Position numbers and translations under genes: made by a program
Notes under the pieces: generated by a model
The model's input: the letters and a program-made list of their open reading frames with translations, nothing else
Told to the model about the DNA's origin: nothing
The model's database searches: none
Part shown: in pieces, positions 11,301 to 20,651 of the stretch
How the letters are laid out: each line of letters starts with the position of its first letter
How positions within the stretch are numbered: the first letter of the stretch is position 1
NCBI GenBank assembly: GCA_021292105.1
Contig: CM037863.1
Span: 4,344,056-4,408,055 of the forward strand
Reading direction: 5' to 3'
Source of the DNA: Anadara kagoshimensis
Taxonomy: Eukaryota; Mollusca; Bivalvia; Arcoida; Arcidae
Length of the DNA stretch: 64,000 nt

Positions 11301-13772
11301 ATATATTCAAGGGCTATCTGATACAGTTCGAGACAAAATTAAATTTGATGGAGAATATGGACATAAAGGTAACGTATAAGCTTTAAATGACTTTCTCCTA
11401 CTTCAAATCAAAAGAAAACATATCATTCAAGGTCTAAATATCTAATCTAAGCTAGGGAGATTCGGTATCTCCAGTTTAGCTAGGCATACTCAGCACCTCC
11501 TGTTTAGCTAGGCAGATTCGGTATCTCCTGTTTAGCTAGGCAGACTCAGCACCTCCTGTTTAGCTGGGCAGACTCAACACCTCCAGTTTAGCTAGGCAGA
11601 TTCGGTATCTCCTGTTTATCTAGGCAGATTCGGTATCTCCTGTTTAGATAGGCAGATTCGGTATCTCCTGTTTAGCTAGGCAGATTCTGTATCTCCTGTT
11701 TAGCTAGGCAGATTCTGTATCTCCTGTTTAGCTGGGCAGACTCAGCACCTCCAGTTTAGCTAGGCAGATTCGGTATCTCCTGTTTAGCTAGGCAGATTCG
11801 GTATCTCCTGTTTAGCTAGGCAGACTCAGCACCTCCTCTTTAGCTGGGCAGACTCAGCACCTCCAGTTTAGCTAGGCAGATTTGGTATCTCCTGTTTAGC
11901 TAGGCAGATTCGGTATCTCCTGTTTAGCTAGGCAGATTCGGTATCTCCTGTTTAGCTAGGCAGATTCGGTATCTCCTGTTTAGCTAGGCATACTCAGCAC
12001 CTCCTGTTTAGCTAGGCAAACTCAGCACAACCTGTTTAGCTAGGCCGACTCAGCACCTCCTGTTTAGCTAGGCAGACTCAGCACCTCCTGTTTAGCTAGG
12101 CAAACTCAGCACCCTCTGTTTAGCTAGGCAGACTCAGCACCTCCTGTTTAGCTTGGCAGACTCAACACGTGAGTAATCAATATTGAGAATGAAATAAACT
12201 TGGAACTATTGGACGTCTTCCCTGACATAAGAAATAACATGTTCCTATATTTGTGGGAGTACATTAATAAAAATGACGTCTAGTTATGGTAATCAAACAT
12301 GGCGACAAATTACAGGACACTAAGTTAGTCCAAAATAGTGTCACTTTGAAGAGTAAAATATACATTATTTAGGCATATTGCAGGTTACCCGTTCCCATGA
12401 ACCCCGGTCAGTGACTCTTGTACCTTAAGCTGTAGGCACACCGTTCATGTATCCGTGTTAAAAAATACCTGTACAAGTTATATGGTAAGTTTGGTACTAA
12501 ATTGATATTATGTCTTGTAAATTTGTAATACAAATTGTCATTGATCGGGGAACTGGTATCGTTTTTTCACTTCCGAGACCTAATCGTTACTCAGCAACTA
12601 TTGCCATGTTGTGTATGATAGCATCTTTAGAAAAAAGAAGGAATTTAAGCACATGTGTTTCAACGCATATTTATGTCTATCCTCATCCCCTTTCTTCCAT
12701 ATAAATAGTGGATAAAATGAACATGTCTGTTTTGACAGAATGATAGATAAACACAAACAGTTCCCAATACAGGCCCCACCATAAAAGGGTCACCTGCTTA
12801 TAAAGCCAGTATAATTGTATCACAATTGTTTTTTATTCATATTATTTGAACCTGAATATAAAGGTCGCCTGCCCATAAAGACCACTTTTACTGGTTCCCA
12901 TGTTATAGACAAGTTGAACTGTATTTATACAAGTGTAACATGAAACTTTGAACAGAAGACGTCGCATTACAAATACAAACTGGTACTAGTTTTTGAATTT
13001 TCGCATTATACATTCCATACGCCATGGCGGTATTATAAATACGATTTAACATTTTATTGCAAAATGACGTGATTTCTAGAAATGAGGTTCATACAAAAGG
13101 TGAGTGAGTAATGGTGTTTAACGTTCCGAGTCAAAAATATTTGACTTATATCAAGACGTTACCACCTTTAACCGAATGTGCAGAAATTTTGCATGTGCGT
13201 TGCGCGGATGGCATTATGCAGCAGGGATCTTTAACGTGCCAAGCCTACCATGACACGGGGCCGCGTTTATTTTGAGTTTCCATCCGAAAGAAACGTGACT
13301 TTCATTTTGTAATGCCTAGTACTTGGCGAAAGAACAGTCACTGCCCACTTTCAAGTCTTTGATCAGACCCTGTCAGGGTTCGAACCCTGACCTCCCACTT
13401 ACGGAGTGAGACCTCTACCAATTGAGCTACCGCAATGGTGTTATATAGAAGGTAATGCGTAAATTGTTAATATAGCATATCATCAACTTGCCATTTAATT
13501 GTATACTTTCAGATATAACATTTTATACACCTGACAAATCGGACGACAACAAACCTATTGGTTCAAACGTTGGTCTTAGCGATGAAGATATATTTTTGGA
13601 AACTGAAACTTCAGTTGAAGAACAGGGGAAGTCACACGAGTTACTGGAAGAAGTCTTGGCAGCCGCGTACGAAAAACGCCCTGAATCAGTATGTTTGTAT
13701 GAACCTCATTTATTAACTTTAGATATGAATTTCCGAAAATCAAAAGGACAAGAGACAACAACTGATGATTAA
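8326..13772 (+). CDS. Gene B: CABIT-like (Themis-type) protein, five exons seen, start not seen
   Basis: Exons 8326-8479, 8960-9104, 9786-9974, 11198-11368 and 13513-13772 have AG/GT borders and join in frame (phases 0, 1, 1, 1 at their ends) into about 305 residues ending in TAA at 13,770-13,772. Exon 1 carries EYSVLEFYNAHHSSFPLLVAV...LDIGQ, exon 2 VIRVHSFCTQKRVVAKV...SIPVDYPLEF, exon 3 LRKILDSNQLPVDVKM...YLVGNPIADG, exon 4 IVEIPVKLPDVKLSIVSG. This 'lP..v.v..G......l..G.vi.ih......v.ak....IP..y...F' pattern fits a CABIT module, and exons 3-4 look like a second one. Known members (Themis, GAREM) are Grb2-binding adaptors; a signalling role here is inference only. Exon 5 is acidic and low-complexity, with VCLYEPHLLTLDM matching gene A. 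The first coding exon upstream of 8326 was not found. Intron 4 contains a 28-bp minisatellite. Confidence 0.65.
9180..9395 (+). repeat. DR-1 dispersed repeat copy
   Basis: Forward copy with GTGACATTCCACTAG, CCTGTTTAGCTGCATCCGCC, AACATGAACTTTTAGACGTC and a block ending near 'ATTCAGGGTAATCCTGGATA'. A second partial forward copy with the terminal segment AACAAACATACTAATCCATA is at 9507-9602. Both lie in gene B intron 2. Confidence 0.65.
9620..9712 (-). repeat. DR-2 dispersed repeat, reverse copy
   Basis: It carries CACTACTGATGAGGAAT, then CCGAAACGCCCGTCTAGTGC, the reverse of the 6390-6490 copy. It lies just upstream of gene B exon 3. Confidence 0.6.
11050..11182 (-). repeat. DR-1 fragment ending next to an exon
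   Basis: Reverse copy with ACCCGGTCTAACTTCCCTGA, TTCACGTGTTAACC and GTGATTCGGACATGAACAAG, ending in CATGTTTGTTTTTGATT at about 11,182. Gene B exon 4 starts at 11,198, so the T-rich end of the repeat forms part of the 3' splice region. A poorer reverse copy is at 10,610-10,710. Confidence 0.6.
11450..12168 (+). repeat. 28-bp minisatellite, about 25 copies
   Basis: The unit is TAGCTAGGCAGATTCGGTAT plus CTCCTGTT, with a second variant carrying GACTCAGCACC instead of GATTCGGTAT. CTCCTGTTTAGCTAG is the core of DR-1 (compare 27,738 and 28,950). The sequence right after the array (12,160-12,225: CACGTGAGTAATCAATATTG, GGAACTATTGGACGTC) continues as DR-1, so the array grew inside a DR-1 copy. It lies in gene B intron 4. 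Confidence 0.9.
12750..12935. mobile_element. Degraded MITE of the ACAGTCCAACCTG family
   Basis: It contains AAGGGTCACCTGCTTATAAA, AATTGTATCACAATTG and a right end AGACAAGTTGAACTGTAT, all related to the element at 2073-2428. It lies in gene B intron 4. Confidence 0.55.
13095..13440 (-). repeat. tRNA-derived SINE, minus strand, well preserved
   Basis: The right end is a tRNA-like head read on the minus strand: GGTAGCTCAATTGGTAGAGG (A box) and GGTTCGAACCCTGA-type B box at 13,376-13,392. The body has GTCACGGTTCTTT-like and GACACGGGGCC blocks. The tail lies at the left (GTGAGTAATGGTGTTTAACG). It is just upstream of gene B exon 5. The tRNA part is a promoter-like SINE head, not a tRNA gene. Confidence 0.75.
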
Positions 13773-14055
13773 AATACTGTTATCATTACCAAAACCTTTA
13801 AAGTATTATTAGATATGTAACCACTTATCAACGTGTACCTCGATTTTAAATCATCATTTATAGATATATACGGATGATTTACGAAGTGACTGAGTCGTTT
13901 GACTTTAAATCGAACTTTGTGTGCATTTTGATTTCATTTCTCTGAAAATTCTTTACATTATTAAACAATTAAATCTCATATAAGGGTTTTTTTTAATCTC
14001 AAATCGGCATGAGACATAATTACTCCCAAAATGATGTGGAACAGTTATTTCCTGG

Positions 14056-14400
14056 TATAGAAAGTTGAGTAATGGTGTTTAACGTCGCAGTAAAGAATAT
14101 TTCACTTATATTGAGACGTCGCCAGTTATAGGCGAGAGTGCAGAAATTTTGCACGTCTGTTGTGCTGATTGCATTATATGGCAGGGTTCTTTAGCGTACC
14201 AATCCTACCGTGACACGGGGCCTCGTTTATTTTAAATTCGCATCCCAAAGAACCGTGACTTTCATTTCGTAATGCCGAGTGCTTGGAGAAAGAATAGTCA
14301 CTAACCACGTTGAAGTCTTGGTTCAGACCCGGGTTTGAAGCCGTTATGTCCTACTGACGGAGCAAGCATTGTACCAACTGATCAGCTACCGCAGCGGTGA
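14056..14400 (-). repeat. tRNA-derived SINE, minus strand, second copy
   Basis: Same body and head as the SINE at 13,095-13,440 (GAGTAATGGTGTTTAACGTC at the left, ACCGCAGCGG at the right), but with a damaged B box (GGGTTTGAAGCC) and an insertion in the A-box half. The 13,773-14,055 interval before it shows nothing else. Confidence 0.7.
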
Positions 14401-14561
14401 TTGGCACAGAGAAAAATCAACTAATTTTACTCTATATTGCATTGCCAAGGATAGAACATTTACTTATTGAAAAAGTTTTATAAATGTTGTCGCAGCCAGA
14501 TTTAACTTAGAAAAATATAATGAGAAAAATTTACACGTTATTAGACTTGTCATATTTAATT

Positions 14562-16004
14562 TAGTCCGACTAATCGGACCACTTAACCCCCATTTAAATT
14601 TTTGACTTGATGGAGGTTTGTGGTCTGACAGCTTCCATTATTGAATTCTTGAAATTTCTGGCGAAAACGGCAGAAACGAAAACACGCGTCGATAACTTCC
14701 AGTATTTCCTTACCTCGCTCTTGCTGACAACATGGAACACTTCCTAAACATTATTCTATCGATCCATGCTTAACTTTTAATTAAAATCCATCGATATCGG
14801 TAGAATTACAAGGTTTTCTGATGTCTCTTCAGCTCTCTGTCACTTTCGCATCGTATAGACATTACTAATCTGCATTGACCAATCAGATCGCGTGTTGCAT
14901 TTTGATGGTGAAACTCGCAGTTCTATCTTTTGAAAGCACATGACGGTGTTTATTTACATGAGTAATTCACGTTATTAATGGTGTTTTCACACGTATAACA
15001 TATTATTTTAGTTATTTCATTTTTATAAATATCATGTGAAGACACGTGTACTAAATCCAGTGAAGATTTTCCATCATTTTTCTCGTTTATATCTAAATGA
15101 TTTTTTTCTCAAATTAGGTAATTTACTATCATATCTGGAACTTGCATTACGTGCTCCTGAAATGCTGTCAAGTTTTGACCTATATTTTGTAGATGTAGAG
15201 TTATAATTTTTTAAACCAGTTGTGATATATAAAGTTCAACACAAGAGTACTTGTTAGCAAGTCCATTAAAATTAATTCTCTTGTGTTCATCCCGACCACA
15301 CTGTAAATTTTGTTATAGGGTTTAATTTTTAACTGTATTTTGCATGAACATACATTATTATGCTAAAAATCCAAAATTACTGGAATAATATTTCCCGATA
15401 CTAGAAAAAGATGAGAGGGATCAAGAATAAAAAAAAATATTTTTAAAATATACAGAGAAGATGCTACTCCATTTGAAAGTTTACATATAAATCTGACAAT
15501 TATATCTCTAAATATTTTGCATACATTTTAATTTTAACTTTTGTAAAGTATTTAAACGTTATGTAAAATTACAGTGTAAAACACCATTAATAACGTGAAT
15601 TACTCATGTAAATAAACATCGCCATGTGTTTTCTAAAGATAGAACTGCGAGTTTCACCATCAAAATGCAACACGCGATCTGATTGGTCAATGCAGATTAG
15701 TAATGTCTTCACGATGCGAAAGTGACAGAGAGCTGAAGAGACATCAGAAAACCTTGTAATTCTACCGATATCGATGGATTTTAATTAAAAGTTAAGCATG
15801 GATCGATAGAATAATGTTTTAGAAAGTGCTCTATGTTGTCAGCAAGAGCGAGGTAAGGAAATACTGGAAGTTATCGACGCGTGTTTTCGTTTCTGCCGTT
15901 TACGCCAGAAATTTCAAGAATTCAATCATGGAAGCTGTCAGACCACAAACCCCCAAAAAGTCAAAAATTAAAATGGGGGTTAAGTGGTCTGATTAGTCGG
16001 ACTA
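14562..16004. mobile_element. Long terminal-inverted-repeat (foldback) element, 1.44 kb
   Basis: Arms 14,562-14,992 and 15,574-16,004 are near-perfect inverted copies of about 431 bp, beginning TAGTCCGACTAATC. The centre of about 580 bp has no open frame of note. The flanks read ATATTTAAT and ATGTTTAAT, compatible with a 9-bp target duplication at 8/9 match, although the exact end is uncertain by two bases. There is no transposase, so it must be non-autonomous. Confidence 0.8.
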
Positions 16005-16655
16005 TGTTTAATTTTGTTTGCCAGTTTTAATGTTTTAACAATTGTTTGTAGTTGTGGTTTGTACTTTTATGTTTGTTTTCGATTGGTGATTGTTATTTAT
16101 AATCGCCAACGGTGTTGGAGTTTACACTGAAGGGAAATTGCCGTGCACCTTTTTGTTGCAGGTTCTTTGTGACTACAGGGTCCAAACTATCTGTTTTACA
16201 ATAGAAAAGCGTCTTTCTGGGACGGATACTGATATTGTAAAGCTTTTCGGTCAGTTAAGCGTGGATACGTATATTTCTCTGGAATTTCCGGGTTTTTTTT
16301 AAAGAACTGATCGGCACAGTATCAATAAAATAGATTGAATTGAACATAAAACACAAGCACTGTACTCATCTCTAGTTAATACAATTATCGCAGGACTTTT
16401 GAAATAATCTGACTACCTTTATAATACAAGAAGTAAATAATAATTGTGATAATATATGCATATAGCAAGTTTGTACCTGTTTGTATATTGTTAGTGAAAG
16501 CATATTTTGTTAAATCATTTCAAAAGAAGAAAAATTTTCCTTTCTTAAACACCATGCAAAATATCAATCCAAGTCCAAATTATAATTCTAAAAGCAGAGT
16601 AAAAACTTTTAAAGCTATGAACTTAAACATATTGTGTAAAAATGATATTCGAGTA
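16005..16655. other. No supportable feature
   Basis: Short frames here (for example 16,090-16,302) have no splice context or recognisable motif. 16,540-16,655 may be a very degraded DR-1 start. Confidence 0.4.
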
Positions 16656-16945
16656 TCAAAAACAGCCATACTAATACATGATTTTGGAACTGACAAGTTA
16701 GGTTAGACACGTGAACTTCCACCAGGGAAGTGAAGTTCCTAATTGGTAAGCACTTCCTGTTTAGCTAGATACTCCCGCTACGCGTGTAATCAAAATTGAG
16801 TGAAAGGAACATGGACCCATGGAACGTCATATATATCCGGAGACATTAAACTTAACAACAATACTGTGATGCGGCCATAAAACTTTTTGAAGGCCTTGAT
16901 AAGCCTATCATAATCTCTATCAATCTAGTATGATTTGGAATTGTC
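16655..16945 (+). repeat. DR-1 dispersed repeat copy
   Basis: Forward copy with GACAAGTTAGGTTAGACACG, ACTTCCACCAGGGAAGTGA, CTTCCTGTTTAGCTAG, ACGTCATATATATCCGG, GGCCATAAAACTTTTTGAAG and CTTGATAAGCCTA. Confidence 0.75.
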
Positions 16946-17170
16946 ATTAAGTCAGTGATTATGAGGTCTTCAATGTGACCCAAAAAGCCATTTCTCAGAA
17001 GCGAATACACATCATTTGCACTGTAGTTTAAGCAATATTATGAAAGTTAAAAAAATTATTGGGCTTTAATGTTTTCTAAACACCATGGTAAAATGAAGTG
17101 CTTGCAAGACAGATAATGATAAGTGATTCAAATTTACCGCTTCGATTTCTTCTTGCATACACTTATAATA

Positions 17171-17427
17171 TTGACGTATCGCCGGTCACGCCAACAATGT
17201 TCCGACAATGGCCGCCATCACGGTACCAAAGTTGAGTCACGGCAACTCAGGGGCGGATCCAGGAATTTTTTAAAGAAGGGGGAGGGGTTAGAATTACTAG
17301 TATATTAATGCTAGGTGCGAGCGCCATAGGCGCGAGCTTCTAGAGACGTGAGTTCTAGTAAACGCGATCCGGAACAACACGTATACAGAAATGGGTTTGT
17401 TAACATATGAGGGTCACATCAGTCAAT

Positions 17428-17477
<50 letters not shown>

Positions 17478-17650
17478 GGGGGGGGGGTTGCAACCCCCGC
17501 AACCCCTCCCTTAAATCCGCCACTGCAACTAATGGCGTACTAGTGTCAGTGACGACATTTAATGGTACAATTCAGGCCGAGTTTTAGCGTGTAATTCAAG
17601 CATGCCAGGCCTTTGTCGGAACATTGTGGGTGTGGTCAGCGATACCTCAA
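17171..17650. mobile_element. MITE with TTGACGTATCGCCGG ends, split by another insertion
   Basis: Left end TTGACGTATCGCCGGTCACG, right end the inverse TGGTCAGCGATACCTCAA. Uninterrupted relatives are at 22,777-22,976 and 27,376-27,590. The middle of this copy carries an unrelated 278-bp element (17,248-17,525). Confidence 0.8.
17248..17525. mobile_element. Nested MITE with CAGGGGCGGATCCAGG ends
   Basis: Left end CAGGGGCGGATCC, right end GGATTTAAGG/GCCACTG-type inverse (TTAAATCCGCCACTG), flanked by CAACT at 17,243-17,247 and 17,526-17,530. Inside is a (TC)n microsatellite at about 17,427-17,475 followed by a G run. The end motif resembles hAT-type non-autonomous elements found in many animals, but the visible duplication is 5 bp, so the superfamily is open. 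Confidence 0.7.
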
Positions 17651-17651
17651 T

Positions 17652-17700
17652 CACATATTATACCAGTTTAAATTTCGCAGCACAAGACGGCCGTTTTGAA
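17652..17700 (+). repeat. DR-2 left half, target of the Ngaro-like insertion
   Basis: It reads CACATATTATACCAGTTTAA ... GACGGCCGTTTTGAA and stops at 17,700. Its continuation ATACAATTTCTCATCAGTAG is at 22,454, on the far side of the retrotransposon. Confidence 0.85.
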
Positions 17701-17933
17701 GTATAGTTTTTTAGCGTTTCAACGAATAGCAAAAAACTGTTGTCTAATTGGTTCTTAGCATTTAAATGTGAATAGGTTTCATAGGGGGGTGTGGCTTTTG
17801 CTTTAACGTATCAGTGTTAAATAACACGGGTGTATGTTGCACGGGTTTTATTTAAATGAGTATAGGAGTTGTAGTGAAGCGGTGTATATAGATATCATTC
17901 TAGCCTGTTCCTTCCAAGTTGTCGGTCAAGTTT
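17701..17933 (+). repeat. Split direct repeat A1 (233 bp)
   Basis: It begins GTATAGTTTTTTAGCG and ends GTCGGTCAAGTTT, eight bases before the gag ATG. It is identical to A2 at 21,840-22,072 by eye. It probably carries the promoter; a TTAAATGAGTATAGG block sits near 17,855, but no TATA box can be assigned with confidence. Confidence 0.9.
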
Positions 17934-17940
17934 TTTCAAT

Positions 17941-18357
17941 ATGGAAGAGGCGGCTGTACGCAAAGTTGTTGAAGATTCTCAACATGGAATGCTTCAGAAG
18001 CTCGATGAATTGATGTCTTCTAAATTCAGACATTTTCAGTTACAAATTCACGAGGGACAACGACAACTTAGTGATTCACAAATAGCTAAAATTGAACAGA
18101 TTAACAATGACGCTTATAAATTTCAAAAGAAAGGGAATGAGGAGCAGTTCAAATCTAATGCAAAGATTCACCAAAAGCTGAGTGAAGCAACTGCCTTGCT
18201 TAAAGAAGATCCTGTAATTTCGGCCAGTACATCCGAAGCTCAAGAGAAGATAGTGGAAGGTATTTCGTTAATTCATCAAAGACAAAAATTAATTAAGATG
18301 GCGGACAGTTCGCCTATGGGTTGGTTGACGGCAGAAGAATACCAATTAAAAGTATAG
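17941..18357 (+). CDS. gag-like ORF of the Ngaro-like element
   Basis: 138 residues from an ATG eight bases after A1. It is a charged, probably helical protein (LQKLDELMSSKF..., then INNDAYKFQKKGNEEQF), typical of the N-terminal part of DIRS-group ORFs. It ends GWLTAEEYQLKV and stop; the natural continuation (KSIADDSDDEKK) is in the -1 frame, which is the start of the next ORF. The overlap at 18,321-18,357 contains an A4 run at 18,347-18,350. In related elements the two parts are often one frame, so this stop may come from one missing A. A programmed -1 shift is less likely because no classical slippery heptamer is in phase. Confidence 0.75.
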   Translation: MEEAAVRKVVEDSQHGMLQKLDELMSSKFRHFQLQIHEGQRQLSDSQIAKIEQINNDAYKFQKKGNEEQFKSNAKIHQKLSEATALLKEDPVISASTSEAQEKIVEGISLIHQRQKLIKMADSSPMGWLTAEEYQLKV

Positions 18358-20636
18358 CAGATGACAGTGATGACGAGAAGAAAATACAGAAAGCTGAGAA
18401 TGCGGCTATTAGGAAGTCCAAACTGAAGAACCAGAAGAAACTAGCGAGATTTAACCGAACGCACCCTTACAGACAGGAAGTGAATACTACGACAGGATCA
18501 ACATCAAAGCATGACACCAGCAAGACGTCGACTAACTACTGGGGAAATGGTGGTTCTAAGAAGCCAGGGCTGTGTTTCAGTTGTGGAAAGCCAGGACACT
18601 GGCGGTTTGAATGTAAAGAAGTACAAGTACAGACAGCTAAGTTAAGTACACTTAAAAATATAGTTCAGAAAGAATCGGCAGGGTCAAAGGGTAAAGGTGA
18701 GTTCGAAAGTGCTCAAATATTTTTAAAGGTATCGGATGAAACTCCGGTTGGCAGATTAAAAGCCTCGGTAAGTAAATGGGAAAATATTGGCGCTTCTTCT
18801 GCAGTTTTGGAAGTTATTAAAGAAGGTTATAAGTTACCTTTTCACACCATTCCCCAGAATACTGATTTAAATAACAATAGATCATCTCTTTATAATGCTG
18901 TTTTCGTAGAACAGGAAATTGTTAAACTTTTAGATAAAGGGTGTATATCAGAGGTTTATGAAAGGCCATATGTAATAAATCCTTTAACTGTAGCAGGTAA
19001 CACAAATAAACTCAGGCTTGTTTTGGACTGTAGACACATTAATCCTCATTTATATAAATTTAAATTCAAGTATGAAGATTCTGGTGTTGCTAAAACCGTA
19101 TTTAAGAAAGGGTATCATGTTTTTGGGTTTGATCTCAAAGGTGCTTATCATCATATTGAGATTTTTGACAAGCATAGAACATATTTGGGTTTTTCATGGT
19201 GTTTTGGAACTAAACGCAGATATTTTGTCTTTAATGTTTTGCCTTTTGGGGTTAGTACAGCTGGGTATATATTTACCAAAGTGACAAAATCTTTGGTTAC
19301 ATATTGGAGATCTTTAGGTTATGACATAATAATGTATTTAGATGATGGAATGGGAGGTAGTGACAATTTGGTAGAAAGTAGACAAGTAAGTCAAAAAGTT
19401 TATAAGGATTTGATAGAATGTGGATTTTTAATTGCAAATGACAAATGTAATTGGGAACCAAGTCATAATTTGACATGGTTGGGTTTAGATTGGGATTTTG
19501 CAGAAGGTAAAGTATACATCACTGAAAAAAGAATAAACAAACTAAAGAACAAAATAGAAAGTTTGTTGGATAAAGTAAAGGTGAATCCTTGTGTGTTAGT
19601 TAAAGAAGTGGCTTGTATTACAGGTCAGATTATTTCAATGCAAGCAGCTATAGGTAAAATTGTCATGCTTAGAAGCAGAGAGCTTTACAAATGTATTAAT
19701 TATAAAGCAAGCTGGAATTCACCAGTTATGGTGAGTAAACCTGCTCTGGCAGAACTTGTGTATTGGTTAGAAAATATTTCAGATAAAAATGGTTTGGATA
19801 TTGAAAGTATTATGAAATACACATGCACAGTGTTTTCAGATGCTTCAAGCACAGGCTATGGTGGTTTTATGGTAGAAATTGATGATTCAGACGTGATTGG
19901 TTCATGGTCTGAACCCGAAATGGGGAAAAGCTCCACTTGGAGAGAGTTGGAAGCTGTGTTGAGAGTATTGTATACTCATGAGACATGCCTGGAAGGGCAG
20001 AGTGTACAGTGGTACACAGACAACAAGAATGTTGTTAGTATTATAGAAAAGGGTAGCATGAAGCCAGAGTTGCAAGCAAAAGCTATTGATATTCACAATG
20101 TTTGTGAATATAGAAATGTTGTAATAAATCCAGTTTGGATAAATAGAGAAAACAACAAGAGAGCTGATAAGTTAAGTAGGGTTAGTGACAGCGATGACTG
20201 GCAAATTTGTGATTCTGTGTTTTTATGGTTGAATAAGAAATGGGGTCCATATACCTATGATAGGTTTGCCTGTGATTACAATGCTAAATGTAGTCGTTTT
20301 AATTCAAGATGGTGGTGTCCAGGAACATGGGGGGTAGATGCTTTTTTGCAATCTTGGAATTCTGAAAATAATTGGTTAGTTCCTCCACCAAGGTTGGGGA
20401 GTAAAGCAGTAGAAAAAATAGTGAAAGAAAAAGCAGAAGGTACTCTGATACTTCCATTATGGAAATCAGCTCCATATTGGCCTAAATTTTTTAAGAACAA
20501 CACATTTGCTAATTTTGTTGCAGAAAGCAAAATTTTGGATTGTAGAGTGATAAAAAAGGGCAGGGGAAGAAATGGAATTTTTGGGGATAAAAATAGCAAA
20601 TTCAGTATGATAGCTCTTAGAATAAAACATTGTTAA
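18321..20636 (+). CDS. Reverse transcriptase / RNase H polyprotein of the Ngaro-like element
   Basis: 771 residues. A CCHC zinc knuckle (C-x2-C-x4-H-x4-C) lies at residues 85-98, which really belongs to gag. Reverse transcriptase spans about 180-430 with the YLDD catalytic motif at 339-342. RNase H of the DIRS type follows, with acidic residues D507 (FSDASSTGYGG), E542/E544 (WRELEAVL) and D567 (WYTDNKN), and NNKRADKLSR downstream. The C-terminal module has DRFACDYN..CSRFNSRWW.PG...VDAF..SW, a signature that follows RNase H in DIRS-order elements. No protease or integrase is present. The ATG at 18,321 overlaps gag; the true protein is probably gag-RT read as one chain. The product copies element RNA into DNA in a replication particle. 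Confidence 0.92.
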   Translation: MVDGRRIPIKSIADDSDDEKKIQKAENAAIRKSKLKNQKKLARFNRTHPYRQEVNTTTGSTSKHDTSKTSTNYWGNGGSKKPGLCFSCGKPGHWRFECKEVQVQTAKLSTLKNIVQKESAGSKGKGEFESAQIFLKVSDETPVGRLKASVSKWENIGASSAVLEVIKEGYKLPFHTIPQNTDLNNNRSSLYNAVFVEQEIVKLLDKGCISEVYERPYVINPLTVAGNTNKLRLVLDCRHINPHLYKFKFKYEDSGVAKTVFKKGYHVFGFDLKGAYHHIEIFDKHRTYLGFSWCFGTKRRYFVFNVLPFGVSTAGYIFTKVTKSLVTYWRSLGYDIIMYLDDGMGGSDNLVESRQVSQKVYKDLIECGFLIANDKCNWEPSHNLTWLGLDWDFAEGKVYITEKRINKLKNKIESLLDKVKVNPCVLVKEVACITGQIISMQAAIGKIVMLRSRELYKCINYKASWNSPVMVSKPALAELVYWLENISDKNGLDIESIMKYTCTVFSDASSTGYGGFMVEIDDSDVIGSWSEPEMGKSSTWRELEAVLRVLYTHETCLEGQSVQWYTDNKNVVSIIEKGSMKPELQAKAIDIHNVCEYRNVVINPVWINRENNKRADKLSRVSDSDDWQICDSVFLWLNKKWGPYTYDRFACDYNAKCSRFNSRWWCPGTWGVDAFLQSWNSENNWLVPPPRLGSKAVEKIVKEKAEGTLILPLWKSAPYWPKFFKNNTFANFVAESKILDCRVIKKGRGRNGIFGDKNSKFSMIALRIKHC

Positions 20637-20651
20637 TTTGATTTTTCAGGA

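Noticed and set aside
13366..13436. tRNA gene (good A and B boxes on the minus strand)
   Set aside because: It is continuous with a SINE body shared with 2543-2815, 14,056-14,400 and 23,160-23,395, and the cloverleaf is imperfect; it is a SINE head.
18321..18357. Programmed -1 frameshift between gag and RT
   Set aside because: No X-XXY-YYZ heptamer in phase and no obvious downstream pseudoknot by eye; a single-base loss explains it more simply. Kept only as an alternative.
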